This document shows, piece after piece, positions 57,389 through 64,000 of a stretch of 64,000 nucleotides of DNA; position 1 is the first letter of the stretch, and each line of letters starts with the position of its first letter. Source of the stretch: Erythrobacter sp. QSSC1-22B (GTDB taxonomy: Bacteria > Pseudomonadota > Alphaproteobacteria > Sphingomonadales > Sphingomonadaceae). The position numbers were made by a program, and so were the translations under genes. The stretch spans positions 124,001-188,000 of the forward strand of contig NZ_LZRP01000004.1 in assembly GCF_001678665.1 (NCBI RefSeq). Reading direction: 5' to 3'. Below the pieces are notes generated by a model. It was not told the origin of the DNA and made no database searches. It saw only the letters and a program-made list of their open reading frames with translations.

Positions 57389-58567
57389 ATGAACGGGCGT
57401 TCCCTCGATATCGCCGTGGTCGGCGGCGGACTTGCCGGTGGTTTGATCGCGCTGGCCATCCATCGCGCGCAGCCCATGCAGCGAATCGCCCTGATCGAGG
57501 CAGGGGGCAGCTTTGGCGGCAACCACCGCTGGAGCTGGTTCACCGGAGATCTCGAGACCGAAGGCGACGCGCTGATGGCACCCTTCCCCCAGACCAGCTG
57601 GCCCGCGGGCAATACGGTCCGCTTTCCCGCGCACGAACGACATCTCAGCGGAGAATACCGCTCGCTCGCCAGCGCCGACTTCGATCGTGCCCTGCGCCGC
57701 TTGCTACCCCAGGATGCGATCATGGCGGGGACGCGGGTCGAGCGTCTTTGCGAACATGGCGTCGAGCTCGCCGGCGGCGGGTTCCTCGATGCCGCCACGG
57801 TGATCGACTGCCGCGATGCCGTCCCCTCCGCCCATCTGACCGGCGGCTGGCAGGTCTTCATGGGGCGGCACCTGCGCTGCGACAGCCCGCATGGCGTCGT
57901 GCGTCCGGTGATCATGGATGCCACCGTAGCGCAACTGGGCGCCTATCGCTTCGTCTATGTCCTGCCGCTGGGCCCGCAGGACATCTTCGTCGAGGACACC
58001 TATTACGCCGATGAGCCGCTGCTCGACCGGGCGACGCTGTCCGGTCGGATCGCCGCCTATTGCGCCGCGCACGGCTGGACGGGCGAGACGATTGGCGAGG
58101 AAACCGGGGTGCTGCCGGTGGTGACCGGCGGGGATTTCGCCGCCTATCGCCGCGAGATCGCGGTTCCGGGCGTGGCGCTGGCCGGGGCGCGCGGCGGCTT
58201 CACCCACCCGCTGACCAGCTACACAATGCCGATTGCGGTCGCCAATGCCCTTGCCATCGCAGGCAACGCCCATCTCGCGGGCGGCGAACTGGCGCGCTTC
58301 GTCGATCGCCGCGCGCAGGATCATTGGTGCGCCACGCGCTTCTATCGCATGCTCGGCAAGATGCTGTTCGACGCCGCCGAGCCCGACCGCCGCTACAAGA
58401 TCTTCGAGCGGTTCTACCGCCTGCCCGAACCGCTGATCGAACGGTTCTACGCCGCCCGCTCGACCCGTCTCGATCAATTGCGTACGCTCACGGGCAGACC
58501 GCCCGTGCCGATCCCCCGAGCCATTGCCGCGTTGCTTGGCAAAGGCAGGCCTCTCGTCCAAGGATAG
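57389..58567 (+). CDS. crtY: Lycopene beta-cyclase CrtY
   Basis: 392 aa FAD-dependent cyclase that forms the beta-ionone rings of beta-carotene from lycopene. N-terminal DIAVVGGGLAGGLIALAIH is the dinucleotide motif, followed by NHRWSWF, the CrtY-type N-H-x-W-S motif. The segments FVYVLPLGPQDIFVEDTYY (about 190-210) and PLTSYTMPIAVANALAIAG (about 270-290) are typical of the bacterial CrtY branch. First gene of crtY-crtI-LOG-crtB, 5 bp before crtI. Ribosome-binding site is weak. I see no light- or oxygen-regulator palindrome in the short upstream gap. Confidence 0.95.
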   Translation: MNGRSLDIAVVGGGLAGGLIALAIHRAQPMQRIALIEAGGSFGGNHRWSWFTGDLETEGDALMAPFPQTSWPAGNTVRFPAHERHLSGEYRSLASADFDRALRRLLPQDAIMAGTRVERLCEHGVELAGGGFLDAATVIDCRDAVPSAHLTGGWQVFMGRHLRCDSPHGVVRPVIMDATVAQLGAYRFVYVLPLGPQDIFVEDTYYADEPLLDRATLSGRIAAYCAAHGWTGETIGEETGVLPVVTGGDFAAYRREIAVPGVALAGARGGFTHPLTSYTMPIAVANALAIAGNAHLAGGELARFVDRRAQDHWCATRFYRMLGKMLFDAAEPDRRYKIFERFYRLPEPLIERFYAARSTRLDQLRTLTGRPPVPIPRAIAALLGKGRPLVQG

Positions 58568-58572
58568 CCGCC

Positions 58573-60138
58573 ATGAACGCATCACCCCCCAATATCACCG
58601 CCGCGCCGGCCGAGACCCCGCGGGTCGCAACCACGCCGACCGGCAAGACCGCCTGCGTGATCGGCTCGGGCTTCGGCGGGATGTCGCTCGCGCTGCGCCT
58701 GCAATCGGCGGGGATCGCCACGACGGTGATCGAATCGCGCGACAAACCGGGCGGCCGGGCCTACGTCTGGGAGCGCGAAGGCTTCACCTTCGATGGTGGC
58801 CCCACCGTCATCACCGATCCCGATTGCCTGCGCGAATTGTGGGCGCTTTCGGGGCATGACATGGCCGAGGATGTCGACCTGATGCAGGTCATGCCGTTCT
58901 ACCGGCTGACCTGGCCCGACGGGACCGAATTCGACTATTCCAACGACGAGGACCAGCTGTTCGACGAGATCGCGCGGATCAACCCCGCCGATGTCGCGGG
59001 CTACCAGCGCTTCCTCAAATATTCCGCCGAGGTCTACGAGGAAGGCTACGTCAAGCTGGGCCACGTGCCGTTCCTCGATTTCAAGTCGATGCTCAAGGCG
59101 GCGCCGGCGCTGGCGCGCAAGCAGGCCTGGCGCAGCGTCTATTCCATGGTCAGCCATTTCATCGAGGACGAGAAGCTGCGCGAGGCGTTCAGCTTCCACA
59201 CGCTGCTGGTCGGCGGCAGCCCGATGAAGACCAGCGCGATCTACGCGCTGATCCACAAGCTCGAGAAGGATGGCGGCGTGTGGTGGGCGCGCGGCGGGAC
59301 CAACCAGCTGGTCGCCGGGATGGTCCGCCATTTCGAACGGCTTGGCGGGACGATGCGGCTCGACGATCCGGTGGTCCAGGTCCACACGCTGGGCACCGTG
59401 GCGACCGAGGTCGAAACCCGCTCGGGTTTCCGCCAGCGTTTCGATGCGGTCGCCAGCAATGCCGATATCATGCACAGCTACAAGGATCTGCTGAGCGGTT
59501 CCGGGCGCGGCAAGAGCTACGCCAAGAAGCTGGCGCGCAAGAAATTCTCGCCCAGCCTGTTCGTGGTCCACTTCGGGCTCAAGGGGACCTTCCCGAACAT
59601 CGCCCATCACATGATCCTGTTCGGCCCGCGCTACAAAGGGCTGGTCGACGACATCTACAAGAACGGCGTGCTGCCCGCCGATTTCTCGGTCTATCTCCAC
59701 CACCCCAGCGTGACCGACCCCAGCGTCGCACCCGAGGGGATGAGCACCTTCTACGCGCTGGTCCCCGTCGCCCATACCGGCAAGCTGGCGGTCGATTGGG
59801 AAGAAACCGGCCCGCTGCTCGAGAAGCGCGTGCTCGACGAAGTCGGGAGGCGGCTGGATATCCCCGATATCCACGACCGCATCGTGACCAAGTTCCACTA
59901 CAGCCCGCGCGATTTCTCGCAGGATCTCAACGCCCATCTCGGCAGCGCCTTCAGCCTCGAACCGCTGCTCACCCAGAGTGCGTGGTTCCGTGGCCACAAT
60001 CGCGACGATGTGATCGGCAATTTCTACCTCGTCGGCGCCGGGACCCATCCGGGTGCGGGCATCCCCGGGGTGGTCGGCAGCGCCAAGGCGACCGCCGGAC
60101 TGATGATCGAAGATCTGGTCGGAGCTGCCCAGTCGTGA
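58573..60138 (+). CDS. crtI: Phytoene desaturase CrtI
   Basis: 521 aa FAD-dependent desaturase, carrying out successive desaturations of phytoene, here probably to lycopene. I start at the ATG at 58573, five bases after the crtY stop; a frame from 58060 overlaps crtY and is not used. The Rossmann motif CVIGSGFGGMSLALRL is at about 29-44, then PGGRAYVWEREGFTFDGGPT (about 64-83), TLLVGGSP, and the C-terminal bacterial phytoene dehydrogenase signature GAGIPGVVGSAKATAGLM. The 28-residue Ala/Pro/Thr N-terminal extension is unusual but harmless. Stop overlaps the next start as GTGA. Confidence 0.95.
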   Translation: MNASPPNITAAPAETPRVATTPTGKTACVIGSGFGGMSLALRLQSAGIATTVIESRDKPGGRAYVWEREGFTFDGGPTVITDPDCLRELWALSGHDMAEDVDLMQVMPFYRLTWPDGTEFDYSNDEDQLFDEIARINPADVAGYQRFLKYSAEVYEEGYVKLGHVPFLDFKSMLKAAPALARKQAWRSVYSMVSHFIEDEKLREAFSFHTLLVGGSPMKTSAIYALIHKLEKDGGVWWARGGTNQLVAGMVRHFERLGGTMRLDDPVVQVHTLGTVATEVETRSGFRQRFDAVASNADIMHSYKDLLSGSGRGKSYAKKLARKKFSPSLFVVHFGLKGTFPNIAHHMILFGPRYKGLVDDIYKNGVLPADFSVYLHHPSVTDPSVAPEGMSTFYALVPVAHTGKLAVDWEETGPLLEKRVLDEVGRRLDIPDIHDRIVTKFHYSPRDFSQDLNAHLGSAFSLEPLLTQSAWFRGHNRDDVIGNFYLVGAGTHPGAGIPGVVGSAKATAGLMIEDLVGAAQS

Positions 60139-60716
60139 ACCGGATTGCCGTTTATTGCGGGTCGGCGACGCCGCAGGATGGACGCTATATGGAGCTCGCC
60201 CGCGAGATCGGCGGCAGCCTCGCCCGGCGCGGGATCGGGGTGGTTTATGGCGGCGGGCGGCTCGGGCTGATGGGCGCGGTCGCCAAGGGCGCGCTCGATG
60301 CCGGCGGCGAGGTGATCGGGATCATTCCCGAAGCACTCGCCAGTTCCGAAGTCGCCAATCACGATTGCACCGAGCTCCACACGGTTTCCGGCATGCACGA
60401 ACGCAAGCAGCGCTTCACCGATCTGTCCGACGGTTTCGTCACCATTCCGGGCGGCGTGGGGACGATGGACGAATTGTGGGAAGCGATCAGCTGGGCGCAG
60501 CTGGGCTATCACACCAGCCCGGTCGGACTGCTCAATGCCTTCGGCTTCTTCGACCATCTGCTGGCCTTCAACCGCCACATGGCCGAGGTCGGCTTCATCC
60601 GGCCCGCGCATCAGGGGATCATGATCGCCGACGAGACGTTGGATGGTTTGCTGGAGAAGATGGGCCGCTATCAGCCGCACACGCCGATCTTCCAGATGAC
60701 CGCCGCCGACCTTTGA
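60135..60716 (+). CDS. LOG family protein (TIGR00730 Rossmann fold, nucleoside-monophosphate phosphoribohydrolase type)
   Basis: 193 aa. Starts with GTG at 60135 inside the crtI stop. The family motifs are complete: VYCGSATPQDGRYMELA, VVYGGGRLGLMGAVA, MHERKQRF and PGGVGTMDELWEAISWAQLG (the PGGxGTxxE catalytic signature). Members hydrolyse the N-glycosidic bond of nucleoside 5'-monophosphates, including cytokinin precursors in plants. Why it is embedded in a carotenoid operon is unclear; 28 bp separate it from crtB. It may have been named 'lysine decarboxylase' in older annotations, which is wrong. Confidence 0.93.
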   Translation: MNRIAVYCGSATPQDGRYMELAREIGGSLARRGIGVVYGGGRLGLMGAVAKGALDAGGEVIGIIPEALASSEVANHDCTELHTVSGMHERKQRFTDLSDGFVTIPGGVGTMDELWEAISWAQLGYHTSPVGLLNAFGFFDHLLAFNRHMAEVGFIRPAHQGIMIADETLDGLLEKMGRYQPHTPIFQMTAADL

Positions 60717-60744
60717 CCAAAGCCGAGTTGAGCAGAGCCGCCCC

Positions 60745-61767
60745 TTGAGCAAACAACGCCCCCTCGCCCCATCGAGCTATATGCGCTCCACGCCCGCAGT
60801 GGCAGGCGGCGGGCGCGAGCGTGCCTCGCTGGTGCGGCAGGCGCGCGGCGCGATCGAGGAAGGTTCGCACAGCTTCGCCGCCGCCTCCAAGCTGTTCGAC
60901 CGTCGCACGCGCGAGCGCGCCTGGCTGCTCTATGCCTGGTGCCGCCGCTGCGACGATATCGCCGACAATCAGGACATGGGCGGCCCGCTGGGCGATCAGG
61001 GCGATGCCAAGAGCGCGGAGGACCGGGTGCAGGCGATCCGCGTGCTGACCCGCCGCGCTTTCGAGGAACAGCCCACCGCCGACCCCGCCTTCGATGCCTT
61101 CGGGCTGGTCGCCGACGAGTGCAATCTCTCGCCTGAGATGGCGAGCGACGTAATTTCGGGATTCGCGCTCGATGCGGGCGGCTTCACCCCCAAGAACGAA
61201 CGCGACATGCTGCGCTATTGCTACCACGTCGCCGGAGCGGTCGGGATCATGATGGCGCGGCTGATGGGCGTGCCCGAGGACGATGGCGAGACGCTCGACC
61301 GCGCCTGCGATCTCGGCCTCGCCTTCCAGATCGCCAATATCGCGCGCGACATCGTCGAGGACGACGCCGCCGGGCGCTGCTACCTGCCTGCCGAATGGCT
61401 GGCGGAAAAGGATTTCGCCCCCGGCGAACACGCCAAGCCGCACAACCGCTTCGTGCTGTCCAGCCTGATGCCGCGGCTGATCGGGATGATGGAGACCTAC
61501 GAGGCGGCGGCGCGGCTGGGCGCGGCCAGGCTCGGCTTTCGCAAGCGCTGGGCGGTGCTCTCGGCGGCCAACATTTACGGCGCGATCGGGCGCAAGGTCT
61601 TGAACCGCGGGCAATTGGCCTGGGATCGCCGGGTGGTGGTGCCGGGCTATCAGAAGCTGTGGCATGTGGTCCGCGCGCTCGGCCAGGCACTCGTCAACCG
61701 CCCCCCCGGACCCGAGGTCCCGATCACCTGGACCCGGCACGACTTTCGTCCCGTCGCTGGCTGGTAG
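60745..61767 (+). CDS. crtB: Phytoene synthase CrtB
   Basis: 340 aa prenyl-condensing enzyme that joins two geranylgeranyl diphosphates to phytoene. First Asp motif CDDIADN with its upstream WLLYAWCRR (about 55-72); second Asp-rich motif ANIARDIVEDDAAGRCYLP (about 195-213). The start is a TTG at 60745; the only nearby ATG (Met13, 60781) has no better ribosome-binding site. Residues 1-35 are longer than in many CrtB. It closes the crt cluster; crtZ, crtW and crtE are not in the window. The following carboxylase gene starts 36 bp downstream. Confidence 0.95.
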   Translation: MSKQRPLAPSSYMRSTPAVAGGGRERASLVRQARGAIEEGSHSFAAASKLFDRRTRERAWLLYAWCRRCDDIADNQDMGGPLGDQGDAKSAEDRVQAIRVLTRRAFEEQPTADPAFDAFGLVADECNLSPEMASDVISGFALDAGGFTPKNERDMLRYCYHVAGAVGIMMARLMGVPEDDGETLDRACDLGLAFQIANIARDIVEDDAAGRCYLPAEWLAEKDFAPGEHAKPHNRFVLSSLMPRLIGMMETYEAAARLGAARLGFRKRWAVLSAANIYGAIGRKVLNRGQLAWDRRVVVPGYQKLWHVVRALGQALVNRPPGPEVPITWTRHDFRPVAGW

Positions 61768-61803
61768 CTTGATGCGCGCCAGCGGGGCGGCTAGCGCGCT
61801 GGT

Positions 61804-63669
61804 ATGATCACCAAGCTCCTCATCGCCAATCGCGGCGAAATCGCCTGCCGCATCATTCGCACCGCGCGCGAAATGGGGATCGCCACCGTCGCGGTCCATT
61901 CCGATGCCGATGCCAAGGCGCTGCACGTCCGGCTGGCCGACGAGGCGGTCCATATCGGTCCCTCCCCCGCCGCCGAAAGCTATCTCGTCGGCGAGAAGAT
62001 CATCGCTGCGGCCAAGGCAAGCGGCGCCGGGGCGATCCATCCGGGCTATGGCTTCCTGTCGGAGAACGCGCAGTTCGCGCAAAGCGTGATCGATGCGGGG
62101 CTGATCTGGGTCGGGCCGAAACCCGCCAGCATCAGCGCCATGGGGCTCAAGGACGCCGCCAAGAAGCTGATGCGCGCCGCCGGGGTGCCGGTGACACCGG
62201 GCTACGAGGGCGAGGACCAGTCGGTCGAACGGCTGGCGAAAGAGGCCGAGGCGATCGGCTATCCGGTGCTGATCAAGGCGGTCGCGGGTGGTGGCGGCAA
62301 GGGGATGCGCAAGGTCGACGACCCCGCCACCTTCGCCGAACTGCTCGACAGTTGCCGCCGCGAGGCCAAGGCCAGCTTCTCCAACGACGAGGTGCTGCTG
62401 GAAAAATGGATCACCGCACCGCGCCATATCGAGGTGCAGGTGTTCGGCGATAGCCACGGCAATGTCGTCCACCTGTTCGAGCGCGACTGCTCGCTCCAGC
62501 GGCGCCACCAGAAGGTCATCGAGGAAGCCCCCGCCCCCGGCATGGACGAGGACACCCGCGCCGCGATCTGCGCCGCCGCGGTTCGCGCCGCGAAAGCGGT
62601 CGACTACGAGAGCGCGGGCACGATCGAATTCATCGCCGACGCCTCGGATGGCCTGCGCGCCGATCGCATTTTCTTCATGGAAATGAACACCCGCCTGCAG
62701 GTCGAGCATCCGGTGACCGAGGAAATCACCGGGGTCGATCTGGTCGAGTGGCAGCTGCTGGTCGCGAGCGGCGAGCCGATCCCGCTGGCGCAGGACGAGC
62801 TTTCGATCCAGGGCCACGCCATCGAGGCGCGGCTCTATGCCGAGGACCCGGCCAGGGGCTTCCTGCCCAGCACCGGGCGGCTCGACCATCTCGATCTGGG
62901 CCGTTCGGGACGGATCGAAACCGGGGTCGAGCAAGGCGATACGATCTCGCCCTTCTACGACCCGATGGTCGCCAAGCTGGTCGCCTGGGGGGAAACCCGC
63001 GACGATGCCATCGACACGCTGCTGGCGATGGCCGACGGCGTCGAGATCTGGCCGGTGCGCACCAACGCCGCATTCCTCGCCAACGCGCTGGGCGACGACG
63101 ATTTCGCCGCCGCGCGGCTCGACACGGGGTTCATTGAACGCAAGGGCGAGGCGCTGATCGCCGATGGCGAGACCGACTCCTCGGTCCGCGCCGCCGCCGC
63201 TGAGCTCGTGCTGCTCGCAGCCGGAGCCTACCGCGATCCGCTGGCGGGCTTTCGGCTCAACCGTGCCCCCCGCTTGTCGGTCGCGCTGACCCGCGACGGC
63301 GAAACGCAGGTCGTCGATCCCGCCGGACAGGCACCGTTCGAACCGCTCACCGGCTTTGCCGATGCCGACCGGGTGGTGGTGTTCCACGAAGGCCAGGCGC
63401 ATGAATTCGGGCTGGCGACGCGCGGCTCCGGAGCAGCCGCGGCGGGCGATGGCGCGATCATCGCCCCCATGCCGGGCAAGGTCATCGCGGTCGATGTCGC
63501 CGAGGGCGATGCGGTGAAGAAGGGCGACCGGCTCATGGTGCTCGAGGCGATGAAGATGGAACACGCGCTCACCGCGCCCTTCGATGGCACGGTCACCGCG
63601 CTGTCCGCCAGCGAGGGCGGGCAGGTGCAGGTCGATGCCGTGCTGGCGGTGGTCGAACCGGCGGAGTGA
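61804..63669 (+). CDS. Biotin carboxylase/BCCP subunit of an acyl-CoA carboxylase (MCC/PCC alpha type)
   Basis: 621 aa. The biotin carboxylase domain is complete: LLIANRGEIACRIIRTA, HPGYGFLSENAQFA, the ATP-grasp loop AVAGGGGKGMRKV (about 160-172), FMEMNTRLQVEHPVTE near 295. The C-terminal biotinyl domain has the attachment Lys in LEAMKMEH (about residue 582). Fusion of both domains marks the alpha subunit of 3-methylcrotonyl-, propionyl- or a related acyl-CoA carboxylase rather than separate AccC/AccB. The carboxyltransferase beta subunit is not adjacent. Substrate cannot be assigned; Leu breakdown would suit the peptide-eating gene set. Confidence 0.9.
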   Translation: MITKLLIANRGEIACRIIRTAREMGIATVAVHSDADAKALHVRLADEAVHIGPSPAAESYLVGEKIIAAAKASGAGAIHPGYGFLSENAQFAQSVIDAGLIWVGPKPASISAMGLKDAAKKLMRAAGVPVTPGYEGEDQSVERLAKEAEAIGYPVLIKAVAGGGGKGMRKVDDPATFAELLDSCRREAKASFSNDEVLLEKWITAPRHIEVQVFGDSHGNVVHLFERDCSLQRRHQKVIEEAPAPGMDEDTRAAICAAAVRAAKAVDYESAGTIEFIADASDGLRADRIFFMEMNTRLQVEHPVTEEITGVDLVEWQLLVASGEPIPLAQDELSIQGHAIEARLYAEDPARGFLPSTGRLDHLDLGRSGRIETGVEQGDTISPFYDPMVAKLVAWGETRDDAIDTLLAMADGVEIWPVRTNAAFLANALGDDDFAAARLDTGFIERKGEALIADGETDSSVRAAAAELVLLAAGAYRDPLAGFRLNRAPRLSVALTRDGETQVVDPAGQAPFEPLTGFADADRVVVFHEGQAHEFGLATRGSGAAAAGDGAIIAPMPGKVIAVDVAEGDAVKKGDRLMVLEAMKMEHALTAPFDGTVTALSASEGGQVQVDAVLAVVEPAE

Positions 63670-63757
63670 TCCCGTCCTCACCGGTCGGTTAAACCCCGCT
63701 GGACGGCACAATTGTTCATGCTATGTTCCCCATATCGCGAGTCGCCCGGAGGATGGC

Positions 63758-64000
63758 ATGGCCGAACTGATTTTCTATACCAATCCGATGTCGCGCGGGC
63801 AGATCGCCCGCTGGATGATCGAGGAGACCGGCGCGCCCTACGAGCAGCGCCTGGTCGAGTATGGCGAGGCGATGAAGGGACCGGAGTATCGTTCGGTCAA
63901 CCCGATGGGCAAGGTGCCCGCCATCGTCCACGACGGCAGGACCGTGACCGAATGCGCCGCGATCTGTGCCTATCTTGCCGAGGCCTTTCCCGAGGCCGGC
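63758..64000 (+). CDS. Glutathione S-transferase family protein, 5' part
   Basis: The first 81 codons; the gene runs past the window end. The N-terminal thioredoxin-like domain is clear: ELIFYTNPMSRGQIARWMIEE (with Ser as possible catalytic residue), then YEQRLVEYGE, PMGKVPAIVHDG with the cis-Pro, and TECAAICAYLAEAFP, which corresponds to the E-S-x-A-I glutathione-binding motif with Cys in place of Ser. Start supported by GGAGG 8 nt upstream. Role in detoxification or aromatic catabolism is open. Confidence 0.88.
   Translation, partial: MAELIFYTNPMSRGQIARWMIEETGAPYEQRLVEYGEAMKGPEYRSVNPMGKVPAIVHDGRTVTECAAICAYLAEAFPEAG

Noticed and set aside
60619-63711. A 1030-codon minus-strand frame opposite crtB and the carboxylase gene
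   Set aside because: Both plus-strand genes have complete active-site motifs; the antisense frame shows only composition-driven sequence.

Overview
The window is GC-rich, densely coded alphaproteobacterial chromosome. It most resembles the Sphingomonadales, probably an Erythrobacteraceae-type marine or aquatic heterotroph. The grounds are two very large TonB-dependent receptors with VTGSRI-type N-termini, many secreted metallo- and serine peptidases, a carotenoid crtY-crtI-crtB cluster, a TorF-like porin, an HSD10-type beta-oxidation dehydrogenase and an ATP12 chaperone. This placement is inference from gene content; there is no rRNA or other marker in the window. I see no tRNA, CRISPR array, insertion sequence or prophage.

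Layout. 1-2037: end of a Flp/Tad pilus operon (tadB, tadC). 2074-5635 (minus): a fatty-acid degradation module (thiolase, SDR dehydrogenase, crotonase) with a MarR regulator. 6094-13338: two TonB receptors flanking a small secreted protein. 13427-16006 (minus): clpB behind a sigma32-type promoter. 16219-24081: secreted or envelope hydrolases (penicillin-acylase family, M16, S46). 24219-29470 (minus): FKBP isomerase, then gatC-gatA-small membrane ORF-gatB-lipoprotein, most of them overlapping. 29628-29828 (minus): rpsU with a structured leader. 30081-33423: a tightly overlapping set (crcB, RluD-like synthase, HAD phosphatase, small membrane protein, ATP12). 33425-36985 (minus): an Mla-type lipid ABC transporter with MCE protein and lipoprotein. 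37110-39974: valS with a compositionally foreign internal segment. 40231-43024: queE facing a HerA-like ATPase. 43131-44788 (minus): a TauE/SafE exporter with a TIGR02186-type partner. 44835-47383 (minus): a reduced NfrB/NfrA-like pair. 47635-50794: porin, then a PPP-type phosphatase coupled to UDP-glucose dehydrogenase. 50840-56272: three secreted hydrolases (DUF885, amidohydrolase, S9) and a palindromic repeat. 56389-57279: MipA/OmpV. 57389-61767: carotenoid operon with an embedded LOG-family gene. 61804-64000: biotin-containing acyl-CoA carboxylase subunit and the start of a glutathione transferase.

How it fits together. The physiology suggested is a polymer- and peptide-scavenging heterotroph. 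TonB receptors and periplasmic peptidases take in oligomers, and acyl-CoA modules degrade them. Mla, MipA and porin genes look after the outer membrane, and carotenoids provide photoprotection. Translational coupling is common: many neighbours overlap by ATGA or GTGA. No complete textbook 'new system' stands out. The observations most worth pursuing are the mosaic valS, the NfrB-like pair without its c-di-GMP sensor domain, the phosphatase-Ugd coupling, the uncharacterised genes inside the gat operon, the operator-like repeat inside the clpB promoter, and the rpsU leader with mutually exclusive hairpins.
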